The notes under the pieces are model-generated. The model did no database searches and was not told the DNA's origin. It was given only the letters and a program-made list of their open reading frames with translations. Below, piece after piece: positions 7,828 through 16,970 of a stretch of 64,000 nt of DNA (the first letter of the stretch is position 1; each line of letters opens with the position of its first letter). Made by a program: the position numbers and the translations under genes. The stretch is from Gaetbulibacter_B jejuensis (GTDB lineage Bacteria; Bacteroidota; Bacteroidia; Flavobacteriales; Flavobacteriaceae), in NCBI RefSeq assembly GCF_039524015.1, contig NZ_BAAAGF010000003.1:62001-126000 (forward strand), written 5' to 3'.

Positions 7828-8697
7828 TCAATCTGTAAGTTTGTTAAGCGTGTAAAGAATTAAATCGTCTACAATTGCTTTTGGGTCTTCACTAAACGTT
7901 CCTGATACTCTGTTTGCTATTATAGCATTCATGGATAATGCTTTATGACCTAATAATTTTGCTAAACCGTAAATTCCTGCGGTTTCCATTTCAAGGTTAG
8001 TAATGGCTTTTCCTTGATAATTAAACGATGCTAATTTATCATTTAATTTTGGGTCTTGAACAGGCAGCCTTAGCACACGTCCTTGTGGTCCATAAAATCC
8101 AACATTGGTTGCTGTAAACCCTTGTGCTGTTTGTGATGAGCTTAGTTTGTTGTAAAGTGCTTGGTCACAAGACACAATGTAAGGTCTTGATTTATGTTTA
8201 AACCAATCTAAATGTTGTATTAATGCTTCAGAAATTTCAGGATATTGCACATGTTCGCTTTCGTAAAAATGTAATAAACTGTCAAAACCTGCTGCATATT
8301 CGCTTATTAAAAACGAATCGGTAGGAATTTCTTTTTGGATAGAACCAGAAGTTCCTATTCTAACAATATTTAACGAAGTAAGGTCTTGTTTTACTTCGCG
8401 TTTATCAAAATCGATATTTACCAAAGCATCTAGCTCGTTAAATACAATATCAATATTATCAGTACCAATTCCTGTTGAAATTACTGTAATACGTTTGTTT
8501 TTATAAGTTCCTGTTTGAGTGTGAAACTCTCGTTTTTTAGTTTGAAATTCAATAGTGTCAAAATGTTTGGTAACACTATCAACTCTATCAGGATCACCAA
8601 CTGTAATAATAGTATCAGAAATATGTTCTGGTCGTAAATTTAAATGGTAAATACTACCATCAGGATTTAAGATAAGTTCAGACGCTTTAATAGGCAT
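7828..8697 (-). CDS. Nucleoside phosphorylase (uridine phosphorylase-like)
   Basis: A 289-residue PNP/UDP-family enzyme that would split nucleosides with phosphate in salvage. Visible motifs are the phosphate-site GDPDRV (near residue 34), ISTGIGTDNIDIVFNEL, VRIGTSGSIQ and the family signature NLEMETAGIYGLAKLLG, where Glu-Met-Glu contacts the ribose. The C-terminal region is standard. Its start overlaps the end of the DUF1835 gene by 11 bases, and it is followed at once by the binding-fold protein, so the three genes are one transcript. Uridine rather than purine specificity is likely from overall similarity but not proven. Confidence 0.9.
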   Translation of the reverse strand: MPIKASELILNPDGSIYHLNLRPEHISDTIITVGDPDRVDSVTKHFDTIEFQTKKREFHTQTGTYKNKRITVISTGIGTDNIDIVFNELDALVNIDFDKREVKQDLTSLNIVRIGTSGSIQKEIPTDSFLISEYAAGFDSLLHFYESEHVQYPEISEALIQHLDWFKHKSRPYIVSCDQALYNKLSSSQTAQGFTATNVGFYGPQGRVLRLPVQDPKLNDKLASFNYQGKAITNLEMETAGIYGLAKLLGHKALSMNAIIANRVSGTFSEDPKAIVDDLILYTLNKLTD

Positions 8698-9622
8698 TTA
8701 TTGGTGTTTTAATAAGTTTGTTTTGTTGTTTACTAAACTGAAAATCCAATCTATTTACTCCACCATAGTAAATGTTATTGTTTATTTCAGATGAATAATT
8801 AGTAGTATTTAATAAGGCTTCATGACCTTTTCTGTTTAAAGAAATATGTTGCTCTTCTTCGTTGAAGAATATGGAAAGTTTATCAATTAATCGGTTAATT
8901 TGAATATCTCCAAACCCAAAATAGCCTTGATAATTTAGGGTATAACCTAAAAGATGATGTCTCGATTTTATATCGTTATCTCTAACAATAGCTAAAATAT
9001 TATGCTCTAAAACACTCAGGCCACTTTTTGAATCAGGAAAACGTTCTAAATGCGCTTTTAAGCAATTGCTTAAATATTTAAACGATGATTTTTTGGTGAT
9101 ATAAGGCTTTAATAGGTTGTGGTCTTTACCACAATAGGTTTTCCATACAGTTGTAGCCAAATCTAAATCCTCTTCAGAAAGCTTTATTTTATTTTTATAG
9201 TGGTTTAAAAGCTGGCTTTGTGTAAGTTCTGGCAATCCTTTGAGGCTTTTTTCGCCTTCAATTCTACCAGAACACACTAAATACACAGGAAGATTAATTT
9301 GTTTTTGTTTGATTAAGCTTATTACAGCAACAAGGTTGATATGGCAGAATAAATCGTATTCAAACCAAAGGACAATTTCTTTGTAGGTATCAGCATTATT
9401 AAGCTTGTTGATGTCTTCAAAGAATTTTTCATCATGAAAATCTAGATTATACACATCGTTAAAAAAGTCTTTTCTAATTTTTAAATACTCTTTAGCATCA
9501 ATACGCTCAGTAGTTGGACCTTCGCAAAGCATTTCATCCCAAGTTAAAATATCACCTTGTATTGAGAGTTCTAATAACCTTTCGGTTAGGCTATCTCCAT
9601 TTGTAATATGCAATGTTTCCAT
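8687..9622 (-). CDS. DUF1835 domain-containing protein
   Basis: A 311-residue cytoplasmic protein with the DUF1835 hallmark LHITNGDSLTERL at the N-terminus, then DILTWDEMLCEGP, IVLWFEYDLFCHINL and, in the C-terminal third, a winged-helix-like DUF3658 segment (HHLLGYTLNYQGYFGFGDIQINRLI). The biochemical role is unknown. It is second in an apparent minus-strand operon (SUI1-like factor, this gene, phosphorylase, binding protein), beginning two bases after the SUI1-like stop codon. Confidence 0.85.
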   Translation of the reverse strand: METLHITNGDSLTERLLELSIQGDILTWDEMLCEGPTTERIDAKEYLKIRKDFFNDVYNLDFHDEKFFEDINKLNNADTYKEIVLWFEYDLFCHINLVAVISLIKQKQINLPVYLVCSGRIEGEKSLKGLPELTQSQLLNHYKNKIKLSEEDLDLATTVWKTYCGKDHNLLKPYITKKSSFKYLSNCLKAHLERFPDSKSGLSVLEHNILAIVRDNDIKSRHHLLGYTLNYQGYFGFGDIQINRLIDKLSIFFNEEEQHISLNRKGHEALLNTTNYSSEINNNIYYGGVNRLDFQFSKQQNKLIKTPINAY

Positions 9623-9624
9623 AA

Positions 9625-9954
9625 TTATCCGCCTACACGTTTTACAGCAAATCCTTTGTCTTTAAGTATTTGCATTATTTTATCTCTATAGTCGCCTTGA
9701 ATAATGATTTTATCATCTTTAAAACTTCCACCAACACTCAATTTGGTTTTAAGTTCTTTTGCAAGTGCTTTAAAATCTTCGGTAGCTCCAGTATAACCTT
9801 CTAAGATAGTAATAGGTTTACCTTTTCGCTTTTCGTATTTACAAATAATAGGATCGTCCTGCATCCATAATCCATCAGCGTCGTCATTGGTGTCATCAGA
9901 CGCTTCTGGGACATGGTCTGGAAAAAGGTTTTTAAGTTGGTCTTGTAAGTCCAT
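9625..9954 (-). CDS. SUI1/eIF1-family translation factor (YciH-like)
   Basis: A 109-residue protein with an acidic N-terminal tail (residues 10-40) and the SUI1 domain: KGKPITILEGY, KALAKELKTKLSVGGSFKDD, IIIQGDYRDKIMQILKDKGF. Bacterial homologues such as YciH bind the ribosome and influence initiation fidelity. Start is a clear ATG. It heads the tightly packed part of the operon; the 2OG oxygenase gene ends 28 bases upstream and may be co-transcribed. Confidence 0.9.
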   Translation of the reverse strand: MDLQDQLKNLFPDHVPEASDDTNDDADGLWMQDDPIICKYEKRKGKPITILEGYTGATEDFKALAKELKTKLSVGGSFKDDKIIIQGDYRDKIMQILKDKGFAVKRVGG

Positions 9955-9982
9955 TTATTAATTTTCAGTACGCAGTTGTTGG

Positions 9983-10933
9983 TTATTTTTTAATTAAACC
10001 TAGTTCAACTAAACGCTCATGAAGGAATTCTCCAGCTGAGATATCATCATACAGTTTTGGATGGTCTTCGTCAATACAACTCTCCAATACGTCTAATCGC
10101 ATTTCACTTACAGGATGCATAAAAAATGGAATAGAATAACGTGATGTTCCCCAAAGTTCTTTTGGTGGATTGATAACTCTATGGATAGTAGATTTTAATT
10201 TGTTGTTAGTGTGACGCGACAACATATCTCCAACATTAATCATTAATTCATCAGGTTCTGCAATGGCGTCAATCCATTCACCTTTATGATTTTGTACTTG
10301 TAGTCCTCGTCCTTGAGCTCCCATTAATAACGTAATAAGGTTAATATCACCATGAGCAGCAGCTCTAACAGCTTCTTTTGGCTCTTCTTTAATAGGAGGA
10401 TAGTGGATAGGTCTTAAAATAGAATTTCCGTTGTGAATGTATTGGTCAAAATAGGTTTCTTCTAAATCTAAATGAAGTGCAAGCGCTCTTAAAACATATC
10501 TAGCTGTTTTTTCAAGCATTCTGTAAGTTTCTTTACCTATTTCATTGAATTTAGGTAATTCTTCTACAGTCACATTGCTTGGATATTCTTCTTCAAGTTT
10601 CGGATTGTCTTCAACATATTGTCCAAAATGCCAAAACTCTTTTAAGTCACCTTCTTTTTTTCCTTTAGCACTTTCTTTACCAAAAGATACGTAACCTCTT
10701 TGACCTCCAATTCCAGGAATTTCATATTTCTGTTTAGTGTCAACTGGTAAGTCAAAAAAGTTTTTTACTTCTTTATATAGGTTGTCAACTAGTTTATCAT
10801 CTAAAAAATGACCTTTCAATGCTACAAAGCCTATTTCTTCATAAGCCTTACCAATTTCTTTAATAAATTTTTGTTTTCTATCAGGATCTCCAGAAATAAA
10901 ATCTTCGAGATTTACACTAGGTATTGAATTCAT
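9983..10933 (-). CDS. Isopenicillin N synthase-family 2OG-Fe(II) oxygenase
   Basis: A 316-residue oxygenase with the N-terminal DIOX_N region (PSVNLEDF, EIGFVALKGH) and the jelly-roll core. The iron triad is visible as AAHGDINLITLL (His and Asp) and, about 55 residues later, the distal His in KSTIHRV. The 2-oxoglutarate-binding RYS follows in SRYSIPFF. The substrate is unknown; similar proteins are common in flavobacteria. The frame extends 15 codons upstream, but the ATG at 10933 gives the family N-terminus. A TAnnTTTG box lies on this strand at 10961-10968, 28 bases upstream. Confidence 0.92.
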   Translation of the reverse strand: MNSIPSVNLEDFISGDPDRKQKFIKEIGKAYEEIGFVALKGHFLDDKLVDNLYKEVKNFFDLPVDTKQKYEIPGIGGQRGYVSFGKESAKGKKEGDLKEFWHFGQYVEDNPKLEEEYPSNVTVEELPKFNEIGKETYRMLEKTARYVLRALALHLDLEETYFDQYIHNGNSILRPIHYPPIKEEPKEAVRAAAHGDINLITLLMGAQGRGLQVQNHKGEWIDAIAEPDELMINVGDMLSRHTNNKLKSTIHRVINPPKELWGTSRYSIPFFMHPVSEMRLDVLESCIDEDHPKLYDDISAGEFLHERLVELGLIKK

Positions 10934-11050
10934 TGTTTGTATTTTTAAGTAGTAATAATACAAAAATAACGAAAACATCGCTAAAATTTCACTTCTTTGA
11001 TTGGTTGTTAAAAAAAATCCTGCTTAGATATAAATCTTTCAATTTTTAGT

Positions 11051-11058
11051 TACTTTTG
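11051..11058 (+). promoter_or_regulatory. Candidate -7 box of the E1 gene
   Basis: TACTTTTG matches TAnnTTTG and ends eight bases before the ATG at 11067. If used, the mRNA starts at or just before the first ATG, or the ATG at 11082 is the real start. No TTG lies at the usual 17-23 base spacing, so the call is weak. Confidence 0.35.
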
Positions 11059-11066
11059 AAATACGA

Positions 11067-13082
11067 ATGAAAAATGACAAAATGCTAACTTCATCAAAAA
11101 GCAATATTACTTACGACAAAAAGAATTTAGACTCTAAAATACTTTTACAACTTTACGCTAACATGCTAAAACCACGCATGGTAGAAGAAAAAATGCTTAT
11201 CCTTTTACGACAAGGTAAAATTTCAAAGTGGTTTTCAGGAATTGGACAAGAAGCTATTTCTGTTGGTGTTACAATGGCTCTTAACAAAGAAGAGTATATT
11301 TTACCAATGCATAGAAATTTAGGTGTATTTACAACCCGAAAAGTACCTTTAAACAGATTGTTTAGCCAATGGCAAGGTAAAGCCAATGGTTTTACTAAAG
11401 GAAGAGATAGGTCGTTTCACTTTGGAACGCAAGAGTATAATATTGTAGGGATGATTTCGCATTTAGGTCCTCAACTAGGAGTTGCAGATGGTATTGCACT
11501 TGCAAGCGTACTGAAACACAAAAACCAAGTAACAGCAGTATTTACTGGTGAAGGCGGAACTAGCGAAGGTGATTTTCATGAAGCTTTAAATGTAGCTTCT
11601 GTGTGGCACTTGCCTGTTATTTTTTGTATTGAAAATAATGGTTACGGACTTTCAACTCCAACAGACGAGCAATACAACTGTAAAGATTTAGCAGATAGAG
11701 GTAAAGGCTACGGAATGGAATCGTTTATTATAGATGGAAACAATGTTGTTGATGTTTATAGTAAAATTTCAAAGCTAGCTGAAAGCATAAGAAAACGACC
11801 AAGACCAATTTTAGTGGAATTTAAAACCTTTAGAATGCGTGGTCATGAAGAAGCAAGTGGTACAAAGTATGTTCCTGAGCAATTAATGAATGAATGGGCT
11901 AAAAAAGATCCTGTACGAAATTTTGAAGTTTACTTAAAGGAACAAAAAATACTTACTGAAAAAGAGGATACTATTTTACGTGATAATATTCTTAACGAAA
12001 TAAACGAAAACTTACAATTGGCTTACGATGAAGAAGAGATTGCTCCAAGCGTAACTAATGAGTTAAATGATTTATTTAAACCTTTTAATTATCAAGAAGT
12101 TAGTCCAAAAAGTAAAACTAACGAATTACGATTTATTGATGCTATTTCTGAAGGCTTAAAACAGTCTATGCAACGCCATAAAGATTTAGTAATTATGGGT
12201 CAGGACATTGCTGAATATGGTGGTGTTTTTAAAATTACTGAAGGCTTCGTAGAAGAGTTTGGAAACGACAGAGTAAGAAATACGCCTATTTGTGAATCGG
12301 CAATTGTTGAAGCAGGAATGGGACTGTCTATTGCAGGTATGAAAGCAGTTGTAGAGATGCAGTTTGCTGATTTTGTTAGTTCTGGATTTAACCCAATAGT
12401 TAATTATTTAGCTAAATCGTATTACCGTTGGAACCAAAATGCCGATGTTGTTGTAAGAATGCCTTGTGGTGCTGGTGTTGCGGCTGGTCCTTTCCACTCG
12501 CAAACCAATGAAGCTTGGTTTACAAAAACACCAGGTTTAAAAGTAGTATATCCAGCGTTTCCTTATGATGCCAAAGGTTTATTAACTACAGCAATTAACG
12601 ACCCAAATCCCGTATTGTATTTTGAGCACAAAGCTTTGTACAGAAGCATACGACAAGATGTTCCTAAAGATTACTACACACTACCATTTGGTAAAGCGTC
12701 ATTGCTAAAAGAAGGAAATGCGGTAACCATAATTACTTATGGAGCAGGAGTACATTGGGCTTTAGAAACTCTAGATAAAAATCCTGATATACAAGCAGAT
12801 TTATTAGATTTAAGAACTTTACAGCCTTTAGATACTGAAGCTATATTTAATTCGGTTAGAAAAACAGGAAAAGCCATTATCTTACAAGAAGATTCGCTAT
12901 TTGGTGGAATAGCAAGTGATATTTCAGCACTGATAATGGAAGAGTGTTTTGAGGCTTTAGATGCTCCTGTTAAACGAGTTGCGAGCTTAGAAACACCAAT
13001 ACCTTTTGTAAAGCAATTGGAAGATCAGTACTTAGCTAAAGGTAGATTCGAAACGGTTTTAAAAGAGTTGCTTGAGTATTAA
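11067..13082 (+). CDS. Fused E1 alpha/beta subunit of a branched-chain 2-oxoacid dehydrogenase
   Basis: A 671-residue fusion of the two E1 subunits. The alpha half (about 25-340) has the thiamine-diphosphate motif GEGGTSEGDFHEA followed by ENNGYGLSTP, and the phosphorylation-loop-like FRMRGHEE. The beta half (about 350-671) has IMGQDIAEYGGVFKIT, FADF and VRMPCGAGVAAGPFHSQ. E1 decarboxylates 2-oxoacids and passes the acyl group to E2 lipoate; the beta-half sequence fits 2-oxoisovalerate rather than pyruvate substrates. Fused E1 is normal in Bacteroidota. E2 and E3 are not in the window. The second ATG at 11082 is an alternative start. Confidence 0.92.
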   Translation: MKNDKMLTSSKSNITYDKKNLDSKILLQLYANMLKPRMVEEKMLILLRQGKISKWFSGIGQEAISVGVTMALNKEEYILPMHRNLGVFTTRKVPLNRLFSQWQGKANGFTKGRDRSFHFGTQEYNIVGMISHLGPQLGVADGIALASVLKHKNQVTAVFTGEGGTSEGDFHEALNVASVWHLPVIFCIENNGYGLSTPTDEQYNCKDLADRGKGYGMESFIIDGNNVVDVYSKISKLAESIRKRPRPILVEFKTFRMRGHEEASGTKYVPEQLMNEWAKKDPVRNFEVYLKEQKILTEKEDTILRDNILNEINENLQLAYDEEEIAPSVTNELNDLFKPFNYQEVSPKSKTNELRFIDAISEGLKQSMQRHKDLVIMGQDIAEYGGVFKITEGFVEEFGNDRVRNTPICESAIVEAGMGLSIAGMKAVVEMQFADFVSSGFNPIVNYLAKSYYRWNQNADVVVRMPCGAGVAAGPFHSQTNEAWFTKTPGLKVVYPAFPYDAKGLLTTAINDPNPVLYFEHKALYRSIRQDVPKDYYTLPFGKASLLKEGNAVTIITYGAGVHWALETLDKNPDIQADLLDLRTLQPLDTEAIFNSVRKTGKAIILQEDSLFGGIASDISALIMEECFEALDAPVKRVASLETPIPFVKQLEDQYLAKGRFETVLKELLEY

Positions 13083-13109
13083 CATCCTTTTTGTTGTATC
13101 TTAGTCATT

Positions 13110-13553
13110 ATGATGCAACAAAATACTTTTAAGTTATTCTGTGTTTTTTGTGTGATTTTCTGTTTGTCTTGCAACGAAAAGGAAGTTGCTACTCACGAAT
13201 GGAAAGCACTCAAAGTAACAGCTACAGCTTATAATTCTTTTGAGTATCAAACCAATACCAATCCACATATTACCGCATTTGGAGATAGCCTAAAACCAGG
13301 TTATAAATACATTGCTGTTTCAAGAGATTTGTTAGCTTTAGGGTTGGAGCACAATACACCTGTTGCCATCGAAGGTCTTGACGGATTGTATCTTGTAAAA
13401 GACAAAATGAACCGTCGTTGGCGCAACAGGATAGATATTTACATGGGAACAGATGTAAAAGCTGCCAAAGAATGGGGACGAAAAAAAGTAACTATAAACT
13501 ATCAGGTTGAAATAGAAAAAGATTCTATTTCGTCACAGCCTCTGAAAGAATAA
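13110..13553 (+). CDS. 3D-domain lipoprotein
   Basis: A 147-residue protein with a lipoprotein signal (FCVIFCLSCNEK, cysteine at about residue 21) and a 3D domain, the double-psi barrel core of MltA-type lytic transglycosylases. The motif is VTATAYNS, then YIAVSRDLLALGL, VAIEGLDGLYLVKDKM and NRIDIYMG, with conserved aspartates in VKDKM and RIDIY. It probably acts on or binds peptidoglycan in the envelope. Two adjacent ATGs (13110 and 13113) can start it. The 3' end overlaps the convergent ExbD gene by 29 bases. Confidence 0.85.
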   Translation: MMQQNTFKLFCVFCVIFCLSCNEKEVATHEWKALKVTATAYNSFEYQTNTNPHITAFGDSLKPGYKYIAVSRDLLALGLEHNTPVAIEGLDGLYLVKDKMNRRWRNRIDIYMGTDVKAAKEWGRKKVTINYQVEIEKDSISSQPLKE

Positions 13554-14085
13554 AAGGATACGCTTTTTTTACTGCTGCAATATCTTCATCAGTTACTGTT
13601 ATTGCAGTTTTACCTAATACATCTTTTGTGTATACTTCTCTTAATTCATAATAAGCTTTAGTAAGTTCATCTTGTACTGAAATGTAAAAGTTATAGGAGG
13701 TAAGCTTATCATTCTGCAAAGAAATTACAGCTTTTTTAGGGTTGTCAGATAAAAACGATAGTCCTTTTCCGTTGCAATACGTACAACTATCATCTCCATT
13801 ATTATCTAAAAATGATTTAGCAATATCTTTTAGTTCTGGTAAAGTAACTAACTCATCTTCAATAAAGATTTCGTCTTTACTGTTTAAAACAATCCTTAAA
13901 ATGTTTCGTTCGTTAATGGGTTCGCTGCATTCAGTGTTTGGCGGACAAGGTTTGGGCAATTTTCGGTTAATACCTTTATCCATTGATATGGTTGTGGTTA
14001 CCAAAAAGAAAATTAATAATAAAAATGCAATGTCTGCCATAGAACCAGCATTTACTTGTGGCGAATTGTGTCTTGAAGTTCTCAT
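13525..14085 (-). CDS. ExbD/TolR-family proton-channel subunit
   Basis: A 186-residue protein with the ExbD layout: a short basic cytoplasmic N-terminus (RTSRHNSPQVNAGSMADIAF), a single transmembrane helix with the conserved Asp (MADIAFLLLIFFLVTTTI), and a periplasmic domain with ILRIVLNSKDEIFIEDE. ExbD pairs with ExbB to energise TonB-dependent uptake. The usual ExbB and sister ExbD are not adjacent, so this is an orphan copy. A CTYCNGKG segment in the periplasmic domain, with two cysteines, is unusual. Confidence 0.88.
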   Translation of the reverse strand: MRTSRHNSPQVNAGSMADIAFLLLIFFLVTTTISMDKGINRKLPKPCPPNTECSEPINERNILRIVLNSKDEIFIEDELVTLPELKDIAKSFLDNNGDDSCTYCNGKGLSFLSDNPKKAVISLQNDKLTSYNFYISVQDELTKAYYELREVYTKDVLGKTAITVTDEDIAAVKKAYPFILSEAVTK

Positions 14086-14147
14086 AATAAAAGGATTAGA
14101 AGTTTTACTAGTCCTCTCAAAAACAATACCATAAAATTTTGTTAAAA

Positions 14148-14186
14148 AGAAAAACCAGCATGATCAAGATTCATACTGGTTTTTCT
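14148..14186 (-). terminator. Rho-independent terminator for the small minus-strand unit
   Basis: An 11-bp perfect stem (AGAAAAACCAG / CTGGTTTTTCT) with a 17-nt loop. On the minus strand it is followed by a T-rich run, so it would end a transcript coming from the small ORF at 14214-14415, before the exbD start. Confidence 0.75.
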
Positions 14187-14213
14187 AACTCGCTAATTGA
14201 TTGATGATTTCTT

Positions 14214-14415
14214 TTATCGTAACGTCTCCAAGTCGTCGTCGCTACTGTGTGTTGTGTCGATAATTTTTGATAAAGTTTTCATGATTGATTGATGGTTTTG
14301 ATTGATGAAATTAAGACTGTTTGAATTAGCTTCTAAAACGTCTTTTACTGTTCCAAGAATTACTTCTTGTGTTCTCTAATGTTCCTGTTAATTGATTTGT
14401 GTTTAAAGTTCTCAT
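14214..14415 (-). pseudogene. Small ORF of about 66 codons with an apparent +1 frameshift
   Basis: The ATG at 14415 opens MRTLNTNQLTGTLENT and continues in that frame only to a stop at 14326. Shifting one base at about 14372-14378 opens a second frame reading QEVILGTVKDVLEANSNS, then NQNHQSIMKTLSKII and a DDD-rich end, stopping at 14214. Together they make one plausible helical peptide. The region length is 3n+1, consistent with one extra base. Downstream lies a good terminator. It may be a decayed small gene, a sequencing error or a real frameshift. No family is recognised. A start at the internal ATG (14282) would give a 22-residue peptide. Confidence 0.4.
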
Positions 14416-14676
14416 AATATTTTGTTTTAAATGATTGATGTTTATACCTAATAGACGAGCATTTTTAATTTTTGTTACAGTACTATGTATAACAAAGTAA
14501 TAAATTAACAAATTTTAACGTTTAAACAAATAACTATCAAACGAATAGAGTAGTGGTGATTAACTTAATGAAAACCAATTTTGTGAAAATCTTTTTAATA
14601 AATGTTGAAAGATTACTGCGTTATAACCTTATAAAACCTTAGTTTTGTACGAATTTTTTAAGAGGGAGATTTATTT
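14416..14676. other. Divergent promoter region before the helicase gene
   Basis: This stretch lies between the small minus-strand ORF and the helicase gene. It contains TAGTTTTG (14640-14647), a -7-like box 29 bases before the helicase ATG, and an unusually good Shine-Dalgarno-like AGAGGGAG about 10 bases before the start, which is rare in this phylum. No other gene is visible. Confidence 0.4.
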
Positions 14677-16191
14677 ATGTCTGAGACGCTACAAGCAGCA
14701 AAAGAACAAGAGAGTAAAAAACGGTTATACGATTATCAGTTAAATGACTTAAATCGCATTTTTGATGTGATGGATAAGTCGCCAGATAACTATAATTTAT
14801 TGTATCAACTGCCAACTGGTGGAGGAAAAACAGTAGTATTTTCTGAAATTGTGCGTCGCTACATTAAAAATCACAACAAAAAAGTAGTAATACTTACACA
14901 TCGAATTGAGCTTTGTAAGCAAACCTCTAAAATGCTTTCAGGATTTAATGTTAAAAACAAAATCATTAACAGTAAAGTAAAAGATTTACCAGACCAAGAC
15001 CAGTACAAATGTTTTGTTGCAATGGTAGAAACTTTAAACAATAGACTTAATGATGACAAGCTAAAGCTTGAAGATATAGGTTTAGTAGTTATTGATGAGG
15101 CACATTACAATTCCTTTAGAAAGTTATTTAAGTTTTTTGATAAGTGCTTTATTCTTGGAGTAACAGCAACACCTTTAAGTTCTAATATTAAATTGCCAAT
15201 GAAGGACAATTATCAAGAACTTATTGTTGGTGATGATATTGCGACACTTATTAAAAACGGATTTTTAGCAGATGCTGAAGTGTATAATTATGATGTTGCT
15301 TTAAATACTTTAAAAATTGGTATTAATGGTGATTACACTGTAAAATCATCAGAAGCACTATATACTAATTCCATCATGCAGAGTAAATTGCTGCATGCGT
15401 ACGAAGAAATGTCAAAAGGCAAAAAGACATTAATCTTTAATAACGGAATTAATACTTCCAAAGAAGTGTATTATGTGTTTAAAAGAGCTGGTTACAATGT
15501 TCGACACCTAGATAATACAAATACTAAGCAAGAACGTAAAGAGATTTTAAAGTGGTTTAAAAACACACCTGACGGAATTTTAACTTCAGTAAGTATCTTA
15601 ACCACAGGATTTGATGAACCTTCAGTTGAAACAGTAATTTTAAATAGAGCAACACGTTCGTTGACACTTTATTTTCAAATGATTGGTCGTGGTTCTCGTA
15701 TTTTTGGAGATAAAAAAACATTCATGGTTTTAGATTTAGGGAACAATGCCATTAGGTTTGGACCATGGAATCAACCTGTTGATTGGCAACACATTTTTAA
15801 ATATCCAGACCTATATTTAGAAAATATTAGAAACGACGAAGATATCGAGCGAGATTTTGTTTACGTCATGCCAGATGTAGTAAAAGCTCGTTTTAAAGGC
15901 GCTAAAATGACTGACTTTGACATTAAACAAGTGTATAAAGAAGTTATTCAAGAAGGTCAAAAATCTATTGTCGCTATTGAGCGTTCTATTGAGCAACATT
16001 CGCAAATGTGTATTGAAAGCAGTGAGGATGTTTTTGAAGCTAGAGCATTAACCAAGCTACTTCAAGACGATATTGCTTACCGCATAAAACAATACTCATA
16101 TTGTATAATGAACAGCACGCAAAACTATAAAGATTGGCTTATGGAAGAGTACAACCGTAAGCTACGCTTAAGTTTTAATGGTAAGTTTTAA
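14677..16191 (+). CDS. DEAD/DEAH-box SF2 helicase
   Basis: A 504-residue superfamily 2 helicase of the type III restriction/RecQ-like kind. Visible motifs are Walker A LPTGGGKTVVFSEIV (about residue 45), motif Ia VVILTHRIEL, motif II VVIDEAHYNSF, motif III LGVTATPLSSN, motif IV KTLIFNNGI, motif V LTTGFDEPSVETVI and motif VI FQMIGRGSR. The C-terminal 120 residues have no recognised domain. There is no restriction or methylase partner nearby, so it is probably a stand-alone DNA or RNA helicase. Its own promoter is likely, since the upstream gene is divergent. Confidence 0.92.
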   Translation: MSETLQAAKEQESKKRLYDYQLNDLNRIFDVMDKSPDNYNLLYQLPTGGGKTVVFSEIVRRYIKNHNKKVVILTHRIELCKQTSKMLSGFNVKNKIINSKVKDLPDQDQYKCFVAMVETLNNRLNDDKLKLEDIGLVVIDEAHYNSFRKLFKFFDKCFILGVTATPLSSNIKLPMKDNYQELIVGDDIATLIKNGFLADAEVYNYDVALNTLKIGINGDYTVKSSEALYTNSIMQSKLLHAYEEMSKGKKTLIFNNGINTSKEVYYVFKRAGYNVRHLDNTNTKQERKEILKWFKNTPDGILTSVSILTTGFDEPSVETVILNRATRSLTLYFQMIGRGSRIFGDKKTFMVLDLGNNAIRFGPWNQPVDWQHIFKYPDLYLENIRNDEDIERDFVYVMPDVVKARFKGAKMTDFDIKQVYKEVIQEGQKSIVAIERSIEQHSQMCIESSEDVFEARALTKLLQDDIAYRIKQYSYCIMNSTQNYKDWLMEEYNRKLRLSFNGKF

Positions 16192-16278
16192 CTCTTTTTT
16201 AAAATTTATCTTATTAAAAGTCGTTATTTTCGAAAATAGGTATAGTTTTTGATTTTTAGAGATAAACCCATTTATCAT

Positions 16279-16968
16279 ATGCCCAAAGTGAATCTTAAAT
16301 TAGTAATAGCTTTATGTATGTTGTTCTCGTTTCAGCTTAATGCACAAGTTGATAACGAGAAGAAATCAATACCTATTCCTGCTGAAGAAACCAAGAAAAA
16401 AGATTCATTACCTCCTGATTTAAAGATAAAACCAAACGAGAAGGCATCCATTACCAAAGGCGAAAAGCACATTAGTGGAATTCCGTATAAAAGTAAAGTT
16501 GAAGTTAAAGAGTTGAAAAACGAGTTTTCAATGATTGACGACAATAAACTTTTAAATCCTGGAACCATTTTTGAAAAACGCTGGAACAAAACAGCAGTTG
16601 ACCAAGCGATAAAACCAGCTTCAATGGATGATGTCTTTTTAGGTGATTTTAGGGTTAACGGAAAATTTGTAAACATCATTTGTAGAGACCACCAGTTTCC
16701 TGATGGAGACAGAGTAAGAGTTTATGTTAACGACGACATTATTATTCCAAGTTTAGTATTGACTTCTAATTATAAATCTTTTAATATTCCTCTAGTTGAA
16801 GGGTTTAACAAAGTCGTGTTCTTAGCGCTAAACCAAGGAGAATCTGGTCCAAATACTGCAGAATTTCAGGTTTATGATGATAAAGGTAATTTAGTGTCAT
16901 CAAAACAATGGAACTTACTTACAGGCGTTAAAGCTACAATTATTGTTACTAAAGAAGCCGAAGAGTAA
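16279..16968 (+). CDS. Secreted protein of unknown function
   Basis: A 229-residue protein starting MPKVNLKLVIALCMLFSF and cut near LNAQ at about residue 23. A proline/lysine/serine-rich linker (residues 25-75) leads to a compact domain of about 150 residues with strands VNGKFVNIICRDH, DGDRVRVYVND, FNIPLVEGFNKVVFLALN and AEFQVYDDKGNLV, which looks like an Ig-like or C2-like sandwich. I know no function. The frame extends to a TTG at 16249, but only the ATG gives a signal peptide at the true N-terminus. It ends two bases before the convergent pseudouridine synthase gene. Confidence 0.75.
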   Translation: MPKVNLKLVIALCMLFSFQLNAQVDNEKKSIPIPAEETKKKDSLPPDLKIKPNEKASITKGEKHISGIPYKSKVEVKELKNEFSMIDDNKLLNPGTIFEKRWNKTAVDQAIKPASMDDVFLGDFRVNGKFVNIICRDHQFPDGDRVRVYVNDDIIIPSLVLTSNYKSFNIPLVEGFNKVVFLALNQGESGPNTAEFQVYDDKGNLVSSKQWNLLTGVKATIIVTKEAEE

Positions 16969-16970
16969 AC

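Noticed and set aside
14326..14511. 61-residue minus-strand frame from a start at 14511
   Set aside because: The part upstream of the ATG at 14415 has no coding character; the shorter frame, joined by a frameshift to the next, explains the region better.
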